Source: Dysidea avara
Taxonomy: Eukaryota > Porifera > Demospongiae > Dictyoceratida > Dysideidae
Direction of reading: 5' to 3'
Assembly: GCF_963678975.1 (NCBI RefSeq)
Contig: NC_089277.1
Location: 25,246,672-25,310,671 of the forward strand
DNA: 64,000 nt
Both the position numbers and the translations under genes were made by a program. The notes beneath the pieces are model-generated. The model saw nothing but the letters and a program-made list of their open reading frames with translations, had not been told where the DNA came from and made no database searches. Shown here piece by piece: positions 1 to 13,038 of the stretch. Each line of letters begins with the position of its first letter. The stretch's first letter is position 1.

Positions 1-1007
1 AGTGCAAACCTCAATTGGTGGTTCCTATCAAAAGATATAAGCAAAAGAAGTTGACAGTGTAATGATTTTTGTGTACAGTGTTTTCAATGTTTTTTTACAT
101 ATATCGCATGGCACCAACACAATATTCAAAGTGTCATAAATCTAGATAGGAAACTAATAATGACATGAATTTTTCATCACATAACTATTTTATGGAGAAC
201 AGCATATGAGCTAGGTAATACCTCTCAAGAGTGACCACTTCTTTGTAGACTGACCACTCAGAATATTACATGAATAAAGCAAGTGATTCACAAATAAAAC
301 CGTGTGTATTATGTAGTACTAAGTATACACAGGTACCTAATACATTTTCAAGGATAACTAACTAGAAAAATCAGCAATATTAATTATATAAAATGGTAAG
401 TAGTGGCATCACAAGTCACAATCAACAAATACTTCGGAAACATGACAATCAGATAACAAAATGTAAGACTAATATTATTAATAAAATAGATTTGTTTGGA
501 CACTGTTCAGCTTTATTTGTCACATTGTGAGCACTAAGGATAATTATTAGTTTTTCTATTATTATTATCTATTTTGTCAAAAGACCGGGTTGTACAAAAG
601 GACAAGCCTGTAGGCGTACTTCCCACACATACACACCAGAAATTACTAAAACAATGACATAATTATTATTATATAACACAATGACATCACTATACTACAA
701 AGAGAAATTTTAAATAGTTTCTGACCAAAATTACAATCACTGAAGCTGCTATAAAACGGATCAAAACAGCAGTAAATACACCAGAATATAACATTAGGTA
801 TAAGCGTGAAGCCATGTAAGGTTGGTATCACAAACCAAGTCTCCACTTTTGAAAAGATTATGCTCAACCTTGAACCTTATATTGCAATTCCGCGCAAGAC
901 AACAAACTTCTCACCTTCAAACTATACTTGCATTGATGCAGAGGGATGCCTTGAAGTCCAGGGTAATTGTAATGCTGAATTCTGAACAGTGTTAGATGGC
1001 GACTTAC
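1..1007. other. AT-rich region with no recognised gene
   Basis: I see no convincing coding sequence on either strand apart from the LINE-tail remnant at about 556-625. The sequence lies upstream of the duplicated segment and has no counterpart elsewhere in the window. Confidence 0.4.
556..625 (-). mobile_element. LINE 3' tail remnant
   Basis: An ATT-rich run is followed by text (reverse strand: GGCTTGTCCTTTTGTAC, then ACCCGGTCT) that also occurs in the 50-bp insertion at 22089-22138. Read on the minus strand it ends in an AAT-type tail, as expected for a 5'-truncated non-LTR retroelement. The limits are approximate. Confidence 0.4.
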
Positions 1008-1098
1008 CTTTAAAAGGGCCATATTTTCGTTTATAAACGCATGTAGCTGGACTTGGAGCTCGTGATTGATGGAAAATGTTGAAGATAGTATAGCCACT
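1008..1098 (-). CDS. possible internal exon of an unrecognised minus-strand gene
   Basis: On the minus strand a 91-base stretch is bounded by an acceptor-like CATTGCAG and a strong donor GTAAGT. One frame reads 30 open codons with the segments HELQVQLHAF and NENMALLK; a second frame is also open, so frame alone does not settle it. No matching exon was found nearby. It would point away from the sulfotransferase gene, which starts about 370 bases to the right. It may be a chance arrangement. Confidence 0.2.
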
Positions 1099-1142
1099 CT
1101 GCAATGCGTGAGGTTAGCAGTTGCGTTTTTTGTGAGCGTGAG

Positions 1143-1464
1143 ATTGCATGCAGATGCGTGAGACTTGCGTGTCTGATAGTGATATATTAAATCTGCCTAA
1201 AAAATAATAAATAGCTTTGCCTGGCCTTATTGCTATAGCTACTTTATAAATTCTTTGTTGCTGAAATGAATAAAAAGTCACAAAATCTGCTATATCTATA
1301 GACGGTAAGGAGTGCCAAAGGGCTTTTTTTGCGCCGGCGCTTGTAATGCGCGAAAGAGTGGTCAGATATCTAACCGCAACCATTGTTCTGACGTACCGGA
1401 TAGACGCCTTAGTAGAGAACTATCATAGATTCTTTAACTGTAGTTTACCTGTGGTTTGATTGGT
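1143..1464 (+). promoter_or_regulatory. 5' flank of sulfotransferase copy 1
   Basis: This segment is shared with unit 2 and contains the perfect palindrome GCGCCGGCGC at 1331-1340 (25411-25420 in unit 2) in otherwise AT-rich DNA. It is the natural place for the promoter, but I see no TATA box or initiator I would trust. The duplication starts at 1143, so only this much upstream sequence was copied with the gene. Confidence 0.3.
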
Positions 1465-4400
1465 ATGTCTAATAAATATCGCTGCAAAATAATAGTAACA
1501 GTATTACTGGTTGTCGTGTTAGTGTGTTGCATTGGCTATGCTCCGTACGATGAAAGCCATGGAAGTGAAGTGTCCATCTCACAGTTCACTGACTTGAGTC
1601 GATCACACCGGAGATCACACGGTCGTAGACGAGGTCGTGCATCTCGAAGGCGTGGCCATACATCACTCTCTGATACGACATACGAAGCTGATAGCAAGCT
1701 TCCCAAGCAGCTGCCTACAATGTCAGAACTGATAACAGCAATTCAAAACGGAAAATACCCTCCGCTCATGGATTATAATCTCTCTGATGATGAGGTCACA
1801 ATGGTAGCTCAATTATTCAACATCAAAGGATTGAATTCAAGCGTTTCACTACAGCGAGAGTTCTTGGGATGCCCAGCAAAAACCGTTGTTCGTGATACGG
1901 GTATTCACGAGTTTGTGGATGGAAGATTTATTATTACCAAACAATATCAAACATGTAAGGAGTTGTCGTTCAAGAAGCAACGTGGTGTGGTTGGATTAGT
2001 CAGCTTCCCAGGATCGGGTAACTCCTGGGTACGTCAACTATTGGAGACCAGTACTGGTGTATTCACTGGATCTGTATATTGTGACAAAAGCTATGTTCAA
2101 ACTGGAATGGTTGGTGAGGGAGTTCGGTCAGAGTTTGTTGTAGCAGTTAAATGCCACAATTGTAATAGAGAATCTTTTAAAAAATTTACAAAACTAATAT
2201 ATGTCATTAGGAGTCCTTTTGATGCAATTTTGGCTGAATTTACAAGGAAAGCTGTTCATATTGATGGTACATCTACAAATGCTAGTTCAAAGCATGTTGC
2301 TGAACTCAGGAGCACAGACCTTAGTAAGTAGCATGTATTTATGTACTTGTGCATAAGTGGATGTTTTAACTAGATTTTAATTTTGTGTGCATGTCAGAGT
2401 TGGTATTGGGTCAGGTCATCCGGATTAGCTGATTTGGATAGAATTTTGTCTGGGTCTCATCTGCTTTATTGAGTATCTGGGTCTGACCCATACATTAGCA
2501 AGCTTGATTTTATTGGTGGAAATGTGGTTATGTAGCATACTCACCCACATGGAGCCACGCCCACCATTCAGAAAATATGTGTTTATGCTGTCAGTAGGAA
2601 TATGTGAAGCCATGCCCACTTATTGTGATTGCATACTACTATCTATGGGAATATATGAATCATATCCACTACTGGAATTGCTACCTGTAGCCATAGGTAA
2701 TGATTTGCAACAGCGACATCATGCATTCCCAAAGGAACTAATGGTTTTATGTACAAGCGCAATGGTCATTACAGGTCCAGATTTTGAGTGGTCATATCTC
2801 GCTAAGTCTATATTCTTGCTTCATGGATTAATCCAGTTTTCCTTTCACTGTTACATTGGGTCAGTTTTAACAAATCATGGTATTATGCAGCCAGTTTGTC
2901 TCCAACTTCATCGCTATGGCAACAATTTTTGCAGCATGACAAAGACAAGGTACGAGATTTTTTTTGGCATTACATTGAATTTGTGTTTGAATTCCTCCCA
3001 ACCTATATAAAATGCACTTTATGCTACTGCATATTAACTAAATAAAGGCGTAGTTATTTTGCTCTATTCCTTTTTATTGCTGTTCTTTAAACCTAAATTT
3101 CATGCCTTGTGACAGTTGGAGATGCTCAGTGGTGGGAGTAACGCGTTACGTAATATTATTACTTTTGTGGTAACAAAGTAATACAACGAAATACGCTATG
3201 AAAACAGGTAATATAACGCAAGATACTTTACTTACAAACGTAACGCGTTACCTAAGTAATATAATTACTGTAACGAGTCTAATATGACGTAATATTATTA
3301 CTTAAAGTAACGAAGTTACTAATCTCATTAGTAATCCTCTGAGTAACGCCTAACCACAATGAAGTCACGAGGCCTACTGAATGAAGCTTATTCACTAGCT
3401 TCTTACTTATAACCAAGATTTGCACATTGTCCAACAACGCAATCATGTCACGTGATAAGGTGGTAGTTTCACACGTGACAGCTTAAGGCTGTGGACACAA
3501 AGTAATATAATATGTAATATTATTACAGTTACTTTATTTTATGGGTAATATGTAACTGTAACTAAATAGTTCTGTTGCAAGTAATATGTAACTAGTTACT
3601 TTTACAAAGTAACTTGCCCAACACTGGAGATGCTATGACTCTATACATGTAACCATGTGAACTAAGGTTGAAATCTGTGACAGTGACATAGTCTTGCTTG
3701 ACAGTGACAATAAAAGCATATATCCTACCTTGCAAAATGTGCCTTGGGAGCATTATGTATATATCCTGATCATTTTTTCATGTTTAGCATTGGAAACAAT
3801 GCCATTAATTTTGCAGTTATTGCACCATTACAAACTCTCTGCAACTGGATGATAAGTTAGTTATCTTGATAGCTATCTAATCAGTTATCTTGATAACTAT
3901 CTGATCATCCAGTAGTGGAGCTGGTCTGTCCAGTAGTTATAAATGAGCCCGGCACTTTGAAACTCTCACACATATACACTGAGAGATAAAGCTGCATGCT
4001 ATGTAGTATAGTTCATGATGCTGTGAGCCAATTGAGTTTTTATCTTGTGCACCACCAGAGCAATTTGCATTTGATACATATGTGGTCCATATCAAGACTG
4101 AAAGTGGGACCTGGTTTACCTACTGACCCGAGTAGTAATCCAAATGGGCTCTAACACGGAAGTGACTAGGTTTAATTTGCATGTGTTAATAACTGGCATA
4201 AATCTGGGCTTGATTTTGAATGCAAGACCTGGTGACAGACTAGCTATACAGCTGTACTACAACATAAATCCTGCATTTATTGCATAAATTATAAAGGTTA
4301 TTATGATAGATAGGAAGGAGTGTCAGTAAAAGGAAATAATAAATGAGCAGTTATCAAACATTATTGTAAGCACAGATATAAGCAATGCTTGATAAATGGG

Positions 4401-7142
4401 AGTGCAACAACCTACATGACTCCAAGTACTGTATACATGCCTACAGACAGTAACAGGTAACCTTGACATTAAAGTGAGCATAGCTCTATGTACACTTACA
4501 GGCCACACTGAACTGTTTGTGCCCACATACGTAAATTAATATCACTTTGTTGTTAACACACAAATACTAGTAGACTTAGTCTTCTTAATATTTCCAATCC
4601 ATAAAAGGCATACTGTGAAGGATATATGTGACCTGGTCTGTGAAAAGGGGTCTTATAACCTTTTCAATTGCATGTACTTGGCAACCTGTAACTTGACTTG
4701 TGGATGTGGTATCATCCTGACATTTGGTCCCCGTATACCCGTAGCATATAATGCTATGGCTTGGTGTAATGTGAAGGGGATAGGGTGAAAACATGAGGAA
4801 TTATGATTAGTCAAACTTGACAGTGTGGAAAGGCTATCAGACCCCTTTTCGCGGACTGGATCACATAATTATGCACGTGTAGCGTAAGCTACTGATTATC
4901 GACTGGTATCTTTTATTGGCCTAACAATTTTGCATAAAAGCAATGAATTCTTGTGCATGTCTGTTGAATTATTCCAATGGATATACTGTCCTCTTTTATA
5001 AGACTTTAGGCATCAGAGAATAGGCCAAGACCAACAATATACCAGTGCTGTAAATATACAACCTCAGGTTTTATAGTAATGAATTGGCAGGTTGTTCTGT
5101 TTAATCTTCAAGAAGGTTAAAAACAAGGACCAATCTAAAGACTTGTAGTTTTCATTGTTGATGTAAAAATAGTTCATATTTGTTAACCTGTTTGTGGCTA
5201 TATCTCACATTTCAATTGGACACGTATGTTATTACACACTAAATTGCATCATTTATGGTGGAATCAGCCAGAGTTTCAGATGCATTGCAGATTAGCACTT
5301 GGTCACGATAATTTTATATTATGGAAATATATATATGTAATATATAAACCATGGCTACGAGGTGTATTGCACTTATATGCACCCTGACTCCGAAGTCAGA
5401 GGAAGTTTACTGTTGATAAATGCCAAGGTGAAGCCGAGGCATTTATCAACAGTAAACTTCCAATGACTGAGGAGGAGGGGTGTACATAAGTGCAATGCAC
5501 TGTGTTGAGCCATGGTTCATATGATATATACCAGGGGCAGATCCAGACTTATAGAAAGGGTGGGGGGGGGGGGTCAAAAATGAACTGAGGCACTACATTG
5601 TCTCTGGTTTGATAAAGGTGAGACCAAAAAAAAAACCATGTCACAGCCAGCTGACAATAGCTGCCCACCTCACCAACCACGCATTTATAGCTGATAAAGT
5701 ACATAAAAATCCTTAAATAGCTCACTACACACTGTTCTAATACTGTGACTGCTTTATTAGAGTAACTGCTCTATTAGAGTATCTCGATCTTGGTATACTA
5801 AACTTTTTGGGAGGGGAGCCCCTTTTGACCCCCCCCCCCCCCCCCATATCCACCCCTGATATATACCATGTTTTCTAAATTAATCTGCACTTTATTACTG
5901 GCTAACAACCCATATGCACACTAACCAACTTAAGGTATATGCTTACACTTAATTTCCCATAGTTTGGCATGGTAGACACACTGGTAGTGTTCCTCTCGCA
6001 ATTCAGTACACACTGAAGAATCGAATTGATTGTGGGACTTAGTAAACATATCTCCGTATATTCCCAGGACTTGTCCGTTCATATCAACAAATGTAGGAGC
6101 AACGTTACTTGCTGCAACCCATCATCGAAGTCGCGAGGTATGGTTATAAAATGAATCCAGAATCTTACTGGCTGGGGTGATTGATCGCCTAGCATGACAA
6201 AAGGCTATTAGCCTGAGTCATCTGGGTGATTAGTCATGCTAGTGTGGGCGTCGTTCATCCGCCCACGTTGGGCTATCAGCCCGTAATCATGACACAGTAA
6301 TGTGTCACGTGACTTCCCAGGTGAGTATATATATATACTTACCTGGGTGAGTATATATATACTCACTTCAAGTAGGTATATATATATATATATATATATA
6401 TACTCACCTGTGGAGTTGTGGTGTATATGCCCTATATGCAACCAGCGGCGCCTTTGAAGTTTCATATGATCATGGTATATATATATATTTGGCGGTGGAC
6501 AAAGATTAATAATACTACTTTGCATGGTTTAAGTCTACTACACAGAGCATTAAAACAAATCGGTATACAAAAATGGGACTACAATTAATTTATAGCTGAA
6601 GGTCCACCAGAAAGGATGGTGAATACTAGACATTCATAGGGCCTTTCTTCACTGAGTTAAGAATTAATAATCGGTCTACTTAGTTTGTGAGTACAGATTG
6701 ATATGTTATGGAATAGATTTTAGGCCATTGTTGTTTTTAAATGTAAATGTTTGCTACACCATGTTATAAATGACTTTGTATCGTTGCAGGTGAAGTTTCT
6801 GATAAGTGGCAAGAGAAAGTTATTCGGATGAAGAATGAATGGTTACGTCATATTACCACTTGTCTTCAGTCAGCAGAAGTCCCTATTTTAGTTGTAAAAT
6901 TTGAAAACTTGAAGTCAAATTTATTTGTGGAAGTAAAAAGAATGTTAGACTTCCTAGAAGTTCCTTATACAGACAGAGATATAGAGTGCACTATAAATTC
7001 AAATGTTGAAAGTTTTCACCGTCAACACCATGATAAGACTTTTGATCCTTACTCTCCACAGCAGAAGCAATCAATACTTGACATAATTAGAGAAGCTAAT
7101 GTAATACTAAATCAATTTGATGTGAATTATGACATAGATTAA
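1465..7142 (+). CDS. WSCD-like sulfotransferase, copy 1 (two exons)
   Basis: Exons 1465-2323 and 6790-7142 join in phase (donor GTAAGT at 2324, acceptor TTGCAG ending at 6789) to give 403 residues. The ATG at 1465 is the first in-frame one. Residues about 8-24 form a single hydrophobic signal-anchor, followed by an Arg-rich stretch (46-63) and a stem, so a type II Golgi membrane protein is likely. The sulfotransferase domain starts near 175: a PAPS-binding 5' loop FPGSGNSW (181-188), a 3'-phosphate-binding motif VIRSPFDA (247-254), and VKFENLK in exon 2. This arrangement matches the C-terminal domain of WSCD1/WSCD2, which are reported to sulfate sialic acids. The WSC domains themselves are absent. 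The substrate is unknown. The 4466-bp intron contains hAT, palindromic and microsatellite sequence. Confidence 0.85.
3127..3626. mobile_element. hAT-like non-autonomous element, 500 bp
   Basis: Begins CAGTGGTGGGAGTAACG and ends in the inverse of CAGTGTTGGGCAAGTTAC. It is flanked by the 8-bp duplication GAGATGCT (3119-3126 and 3627-3634). Unit 2 shows the empty site with a single GAGATGCT at 27204-27211. The interior is rich in GTAACGCGTTAC-like motifs and has no transposase ORF. Confidence 0.92.
3840..3915. repeat. small inverted repeat in the intron
   Basis: ACTGGATGAT near 3845 is mirrored by ATCATCCAGT near 3904, with TAGTTATC and GATAACTA inside. Both duplication units have it (27419-27490). 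Probably an old short foldback element. Confidence 0.5.
5347..5517. repeat. imperfect palindrome, ~170 bp (unit 1)
   Basis: The ends read AACCATGG and CCATGGTT, and the arms meet around GATAAATGCC and GGCATTTATC near 5412-5440. The structure fits an old foldback MITE. No coding content. Confidence 0.75.
5532..5858. mobile_element. hAT-like MITE, CAGGGG family (unit 1)
   Basis: Starts CAGGGGCAGATCCAGACTT, ends CCACCCCTG, and is flanked by the exact 8-bp duplication ATATATAC (5524-5531 and 5859-5866). It contains homopolymer G and C runs near its ends and, at about 5747-5790, the dispersed motif ATACTCTAATAGAGCAGTC in reverse orientation. Confidence 0.88.
6318..6404. repeat. TA microsatellite, expanded in unit 1
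   Basis: Several (TA)n blocks are separated by TCACCTG/CAGGTGA-like text. Unit 2 has only one short block here (29890-29912), so the tract grew in unit 1 or shrank in unit 2. Confidence 0.8.
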
Positions 7143-7863
7143 AATATATAAGTTTCATTTCTGAATCAGTAAATTAATTGCTCTATGCATATTACTTTGT
7201 GTCAAACTTGCAGTTAATATTATAAATGTACATTCATGCAACATTATTGGACACTTCGGAAGCATATGAAGGGAGTTTCTGGATGTTCAAAAATTCCTTT
7301 TTGGAATTAACTTTACATGTAGCAGGAATACCAAGTTATCAAAGTTTGGCAGTACAAAGGTACAGAAAAGTAGTTAAAATAACAGTGTAGCTAATGGGAA
7401 AGGTCAAAATTATAATAACGTGTTGAAAGTATTCTAATAGAACAGTCATGGAGACAATTGTAGTAAAATGCTTCCTGAAAAGAAGAGTGTTACAATAGGA
7501 CTAAAAGCTTTAGAATACTTCAAATTATCATAGCTAGATTTTTAGTCTTCTGTTTATTGAGAATTCAAGTTATATTTGATTTATTAATCTCTGTCAATTG
7601 TCGTGGATACTAATATCTCATGACCCATAAATTACATTAATTTTATTGAAATCATCCACTAATTCAAAAGTACAAGTTTCACTTTTGCATAGTCCTGGTA
7701 CCCTTGCATGGCAGGACACAGGTTTAATTTTTATGGCTGGTCAACCACTTGAAGTATAGCTCCACGAGGCAGAACCTTATAGGGGCAGATTTGGGAAGGG
7801 ATGGTGAAAATGTGGGTAAGGAATTATAACAATAGATACATGATAAATTATGGTGATAAAGGT

Positions 7864-8189
7864 ATCTAATCCAAAACAGCCAAGCTGTAAAAAAGTGTGC
7901 AGCCCTTAAAAAGGCTATGGTGAAAAAAGATGTGAAATCCAAGGTGGCGGCCAAGAAATGGCTGTGATGGTAGGTTAATGATAAAAATTTTAATAACGAA
8001 AATTCAGGTGAATTTGGTGCCGCTTGGTCTTGGTACAAAATTCACCTGAATTGCGTTATTAAAATTTTTACCATTAACATACCATCACAGCCATTTCTTA
8101 GCCGCCACCTTGGATTTCACATCTTTTTTCACCATAGCCTTTTTAAGGGCCGCACACTTTTTTTACAGCTTTGCTGTTTTGGATTAGAT
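7864..8189. repeat. terminal palindrome of E1
   Basis: Near-perfect inverted repeat of ~325 bp with ends ATCTAATCC and GGATTAGAT, a small ACAGC/GCTGT hairpin just inside each end, and a centre around GCCGCTTGGTCTTGG. Apparent ORFs inside it mirror each other across the arms, so I do not treat them as genes. Confidence 0.85.
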
Positions 8190-8331
8190 TTCATTTCTTT
8201 TTGTATTTGTATACCCCAACTATGGCCGGCTTTGAGACTTTATAACCTATTTTCTTTTTCTTTATCACAGGAAGAAGAAAAGATGAAGAAGATGTACTTT
8301 AAATATTTTATCAGTAAATGTACAAATTATA

Positions 8332-11300
8332 TCAACACACACGGTAGTGTGTCGAGCGGCCCAAGAAGCCGGCGCGTAACACCCGTGAGTATATTGACAG
8401 GAAGAAAGAAAACGCAATTTTCGAACCTCCGTAGCTCTGTGCTGCCTTGATGAAACATGACACATTTTGCTGTGGAGACTCCCTCCACCGTCAGCACTCC
8501 ACATTCCAAATTTGAGCGAAATCGCTTCAAGCGTTCCCGAGATATGCGACTTCAAAAATTGGCTTAGTTTCTTCCTTTTTTTCTTCTTATTTTTCTTCCT
8601 CTTTTCGCACACTTACAAAAACTGCTATAAAACGCGAACGCCATATCCGATCGCCTTGAAATTTGGCACACAGAAGGGGGGTATAAAGGCGCATCTCTGT
8701 ACCAACTTTGGCTGGAATACAATAAACAGGCAAAGAGTTATGAGTGATTATTCACGAAAAATAACACCAATATGTTGTCACGCCTACAGGGTAAACCGCG
8801 TATGGGAAGAAGCTGAAAATCGGTGGGTGAATAGGTTAACTATTGAACCTCAAACCTTTTGTGGTTTGAAAGAAATCGAGCTAAAAACCAGGAAGATACA
8901 CGAAAAAACCAACAGTGTGTAACAATTACGCAATCGAGATTAGCTAATAAAAACGACTGCTTGCCACGCCTACCAGGTAAACCGCTTGGGGTAATGTTTT
9001 GAAAATCGCTGTACAGATGGAGTTATCATCTTAGAAAGGCTCTTCAATGGTGTAGAAGAATCAGACTTAAAGCCACGGAGTTATAACACGAAATCCAACT
9101 TGGTGCAGCAAGTGCGAGATCGAGATACTCTAATAGAGCAGTCATCCTAATACAGCAGTCACCCGAAAAGAATTCAAGAGATCAGTTAGAAACAAATAAC
9201 CTGTATAGAGATCAGCTACAAACAATTCACCCTGTAGAGAGATCAACCACAAACAATTCACCCTATAGAGAGATCAGCTAGAAGAAGTTACCTTGTAGGG
9301 AATTCATGCAACTATAGAAAGAGATAATTCAGCTAGAAGAAATCACCTTGTAGAGTTCAGCTACAAAGAAACCACAATGTAGAGAGTTCAGCTACAAACA
9401 AATCGCCCTGTAGACAGATCAGCTAGAAGAAATTACCTTGTAGAGAGTTCATCTAAAAAGAAACCATCATGTAGAGAGTTCAGCTACAAACAAATCTCCC
9501 TGTAGAGAAATCAGCTAGGAGAAGTTTCCTTGTAGAGAGTTCAGTTACAAAGAAACCACCATGTAGAGAATTCATTTACAAACTAGTGACCCTGTAGAGA
9601 CATCAGCTAGAAGAAGTTACCTTGTAAAGAGTTCAGCTACATAGAAACCATTCTGTAAAGAGCTCAGCTGCAAACAAATCACCTGTACAGAATTCAGCTA
9701 CAAACAAATCACCCTGTAGAGAGATCAGCTAGAAGAAGTTGCCTTGTTGATAGTTCAGCTACAAACAAATCACCCTGTAGAGAGATCAGCTAGGAGAAGT
9801 TTCCTTGTAGAGAGTTCAGTTACAAAGGAACCACCATGTAGAGAATTCGTTTACAAACTAGTGACCTTGTAGAGACATCAGCTAGAAGAAGTTGCCTTGT
9901 AAAGAGTTCAGCTACATAGAAACCATTCTGTAAAGAGCTCAGCTGCAAACAAATCACCCTGTAGAGAGATCAGCTAGAAGAAGTTACCTTGTAGAGAGTT
10001 CAGCTACAAAGAAACCATTCTGTAAAGAGCTCAGCTGCAAACAAATCACCTGTACAGAATTCAGCTACAAACAAATCACCCTGTAGAAAGATCAGCTAGA
10101 AGAAGTCACCTTGTAGAGAGTTCAGCTACAAAGAAACCACCATGTAGAGAGTTCAGCTGCAAAGAAATCACCCTGTAGAAAATTCTGTCACAAACAAATT
10201 GCCCTGTAGAAAGATCAGTTAGAAGAAGTTATCTTGTAGAGAGTTCAGCTACAAAGAAACCACCATGTAGAGAGTTCAGCTAGAAGAAATTACCTTGTAG
10301 AGAGTTCAGCTACAAAGAAACCATTCTGTAAAGAGCTCAGCTGCAAACAAATCATCTGTAGAGAGTTCAGCTACAAACCAATCTCCCTGTAGAGAGATCA
10401 GCTAGAAGAAGTTACCTTGTAGAGAGTTCAGTTACAAAGAAACCACCATGTAGAAAGTTCAGCTACAAACTAGTGACCTTGTTGAGACATCAGCTAGAAG
10501 AAGCTACCTTGTAGAGAGTTCAGCTACAAAGAAACCATTCTGTAAAGAGCTCATGCAGCTGCAAACAAATCACCTGTACAGAATTCAGCTACAAACAAAT
10601 CACCCTGTAGAAAGATCAGCTAGAAGAAGTCACCTTGTAGAGAGTTCAGCTACAAAGAAACCACCATGTAGGGAGTTCAGCTAGAAGAAGTCACCTTGTA
10701 GAGAGTTCAGCTACAAAGAAACCATTCTGTAAAGAGCTCAGCTGCAAACAAATCATCTGTAGAGAGTTCAGCTACAAACCAATCTCCCTGTAGAGAGATC
10801 AGCTAGAAGAAGTTACCTTGTAGAGAGTTCAGTTACAAAGAAACCACCATGTAGAAACTTCAGCTACAAACTAGTGACCTTGTTGAGACATCAGCTAGAA
10901 GAAGCTACCTTGTAGAGAGTTCAGCTACAAAGAAACCATTCTGTAAAGAGCTCATGCAGCTGCAAACAAATCACCTGTACAGAATTCAGCTACAAATAAA
11001 TCACCCTGTAGAAAGATCAGCTAGAAGAAGTCACCTTGTAGAGAGTTCAGCTACAAAGAAACCACCATGTAGGGAGTTCAGCTAGAAGAAGTCACCTTGT
11101 AGAGAGTTCAGCTACAAAGAAACCATCATGAAGAGAGTTCAGCTGCAAACAAATCTCCCTGTAGAGAGTTTAGTTAGAAGAAGTTACCTTGTAGAGAGTT
11201 CAGCTACCAAGAAACCATTCTGTAAAGAGCTCAGCTGCAAACAAATCACCTGTACAGAATTCAGCTACAAACAAATCACCCTGTAGAGAGATCAGCTAGA

Positions 11301-13038
11301 AGAAGTTACCTTGTAGAGACTTCAGCTACAAATTTAAAGAAACCATCATGTGGATAGTTCAGCTGCAAACAAATCACCTGCAGAGAGTTCAGCTACAAAG
11401 AAACCACCATGTAGGGAGTTCAGCTAGAAGAAGTTACCTTGTAGAGAGTTCAGTTACAAAGAAACCATCATGAAGAGAGTTCAGCTGCAAACAAATCTCC
11501 CTGTAGAGAGTTCAGTTAGAAGAAGTTACCTTGTAGAGAGTTCAGCTACAAAGAAACCATCATGAAGAGAGTTCAGCTAAAAACAAATCACCCTGTAGAG
11601 AGATCAGCTAGAAGAAGTCACCTTGTAGAGAGTTCAGCTACAAAGAAACCGCTATATAGAGAGTTCAGATGCAAAAAAATCACCCTGTAGAAAAATCAGC
11701 TACAAACAAATCACCCTGTAGAAAGATCAGCTAGAAGAAGTCACCTTGTAGAGAGTTCAGCTACAAAGAAACCATCATGAAGAGAGTTCAGCTGCAAACA
11801 AATCTCCCTGTAGAGAGTTCAGTTAGAAGAAGTTACCTTGTAGAGAGTTCAACTACAAAGAAACCATTCTATAAAGAGCTCAGCTGCAAACAAATCACCT
11901 GTATAGAATTCAGCTACAAACAAATCACCTGTATAGAACTCAGCTACAAACAAATCACCCTGTAGAGAGATCAGCTAGAAGATATTACCTTGTAGATAGT
12001 TCAGCTACAGTAAAAAAAACCACCATGTAGAGAGTTCAGCTGCAAAGAAATCACCCTGTAGAAAATTCTGCCACAAACAAATTGCCCTGTAGAAAGATCA
12101 GTTAGAAGAATTTATCTTGTAGAGAGTTCAGCTACAAAGAAACCACCATGTAGAGAGTTCAGCTAGAAGAAATTACCTTGTAGAGAGTTCAGCTACAAAG
12201 AAACCATCATCTAGATGGTTCAGCTGCAAACAAATCACCTGTAGAGAGTTCAGCTACAAACAAATCTCCCTGTAGAGAGATCAGTTTGAAGAAGTTACCT
12301 TGTAGAGAGTTCAGCTACAAAGAAACCATTCTGTAAAGAGCTCAGCAGCAAAAAAATCACCTGTACAGAATCCAGCTACAAATAAATCACCCTGTAGAGA
12401 GAACAGCTAGAAGAAGTTACCTTGTTGATAGTTCAGCTACAAACAAATCACCCTGTAGAGAGATCAGCTAGAAGAAGTTCCCTTGAAGAGTGTTCAGTTA
12501 CACAGAAACCACCATGGACAGTTCTGTAATAAATATATGTATTATATATATATATATAATTTGTACATTTACTGATAAAATCAGAAATATTTAAGGTACA
12601 TCTGCTTCATCTTTTCTTCTTCCTGTGGTAAAGTAAAAAAGATAGGTTAAAAAGTCCCAAAGCAGGCCATAGGCCGGCTTTGGGGTATACAAATACAAAA
12701 AGAAGTGAAATCTAATCCAAAACAGCCAAGCTGTAAAAAAAGTGTGCGGCCCTCAAAAAGGCTATGGTGAAAAAAGATGTGAAATCCAAGGTGCCGGCCA
12801 AGAAATGGCTGTGATGGTAGGTTAATGGTAAAAATTTAATAACGACAATTCAGGTGAATTTTGTGCCAATTGACCAAGCGGCACCAAAATTCACCTGAAT
12901 TGTCGTTATTAAAATTTTTACCATTAACCTACCATCACAGCCATTTCTTGGCCGCCACCTTGGATTTCACATCTTTTTTCACCATAGCCTTTTTGAGGGC
13001 CGCACACTTTTTTTACAGCTTGGCTGTTTTGGATTAGA
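8332..13038 (+). mobile_element. satellite element E2 (plus orientation, inside E1)
   Basis: Starts TCAACACACACGGTAGTG after an A and ends GGATTAGA before a T. The order is conserved block (8332-9171), satellite (about 9172-12518), AT-rich tail with a reversed acceptor-like site (12519-12709), palindrome (12710-13039). In unit 2 the flanking AT tract runs on without E2 (it holds a small MITE instead). Length 4707 bp. No transposase is recognisable. Confidence 0.85.
9172..12518 (+). repeat. 30-31-bp satellite array of E2
   Basis: More than 100 monomers. A constant part TGTAGAGAG(T/A)TCAGCTA alternates with a variable part of three main kinds: CAAACAAATCACCC, GAAGAAGTTACCT and CAAAGAAACCACCA. 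Each unit is bounded by CTA(C/G)A and TGTAG, which can pair. Confidence 0.95.

Noticed and set aside
2504-3010. Open frame of 168 codons in the sulfotransferase intron, with a 198-codon relative at 26451-27047
   Set aside because: It lies inside a well-supported intron, has no ATG, domain or splice context in common between copies, and its ends differ through frame-changing indels. The composition looks like repeat sequence.
8467-8922. Open frame of 151 codons in the E2 block as a gene
   Set aside because: The poly-Phe run comes from a pyrimidine tract, and the frame is interrupted in other E copies. It is treated as part of the repeat block, with the recurring sub-frames noted as a finding.
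9172-12518. CRISPR-like array (constant part with variable slots)
   Set aside because: The slots are drawn from a few repeated words rather than unique spacers, the monomer is a 30-bp eukaryotic-type satellite, and no cas genes are near.
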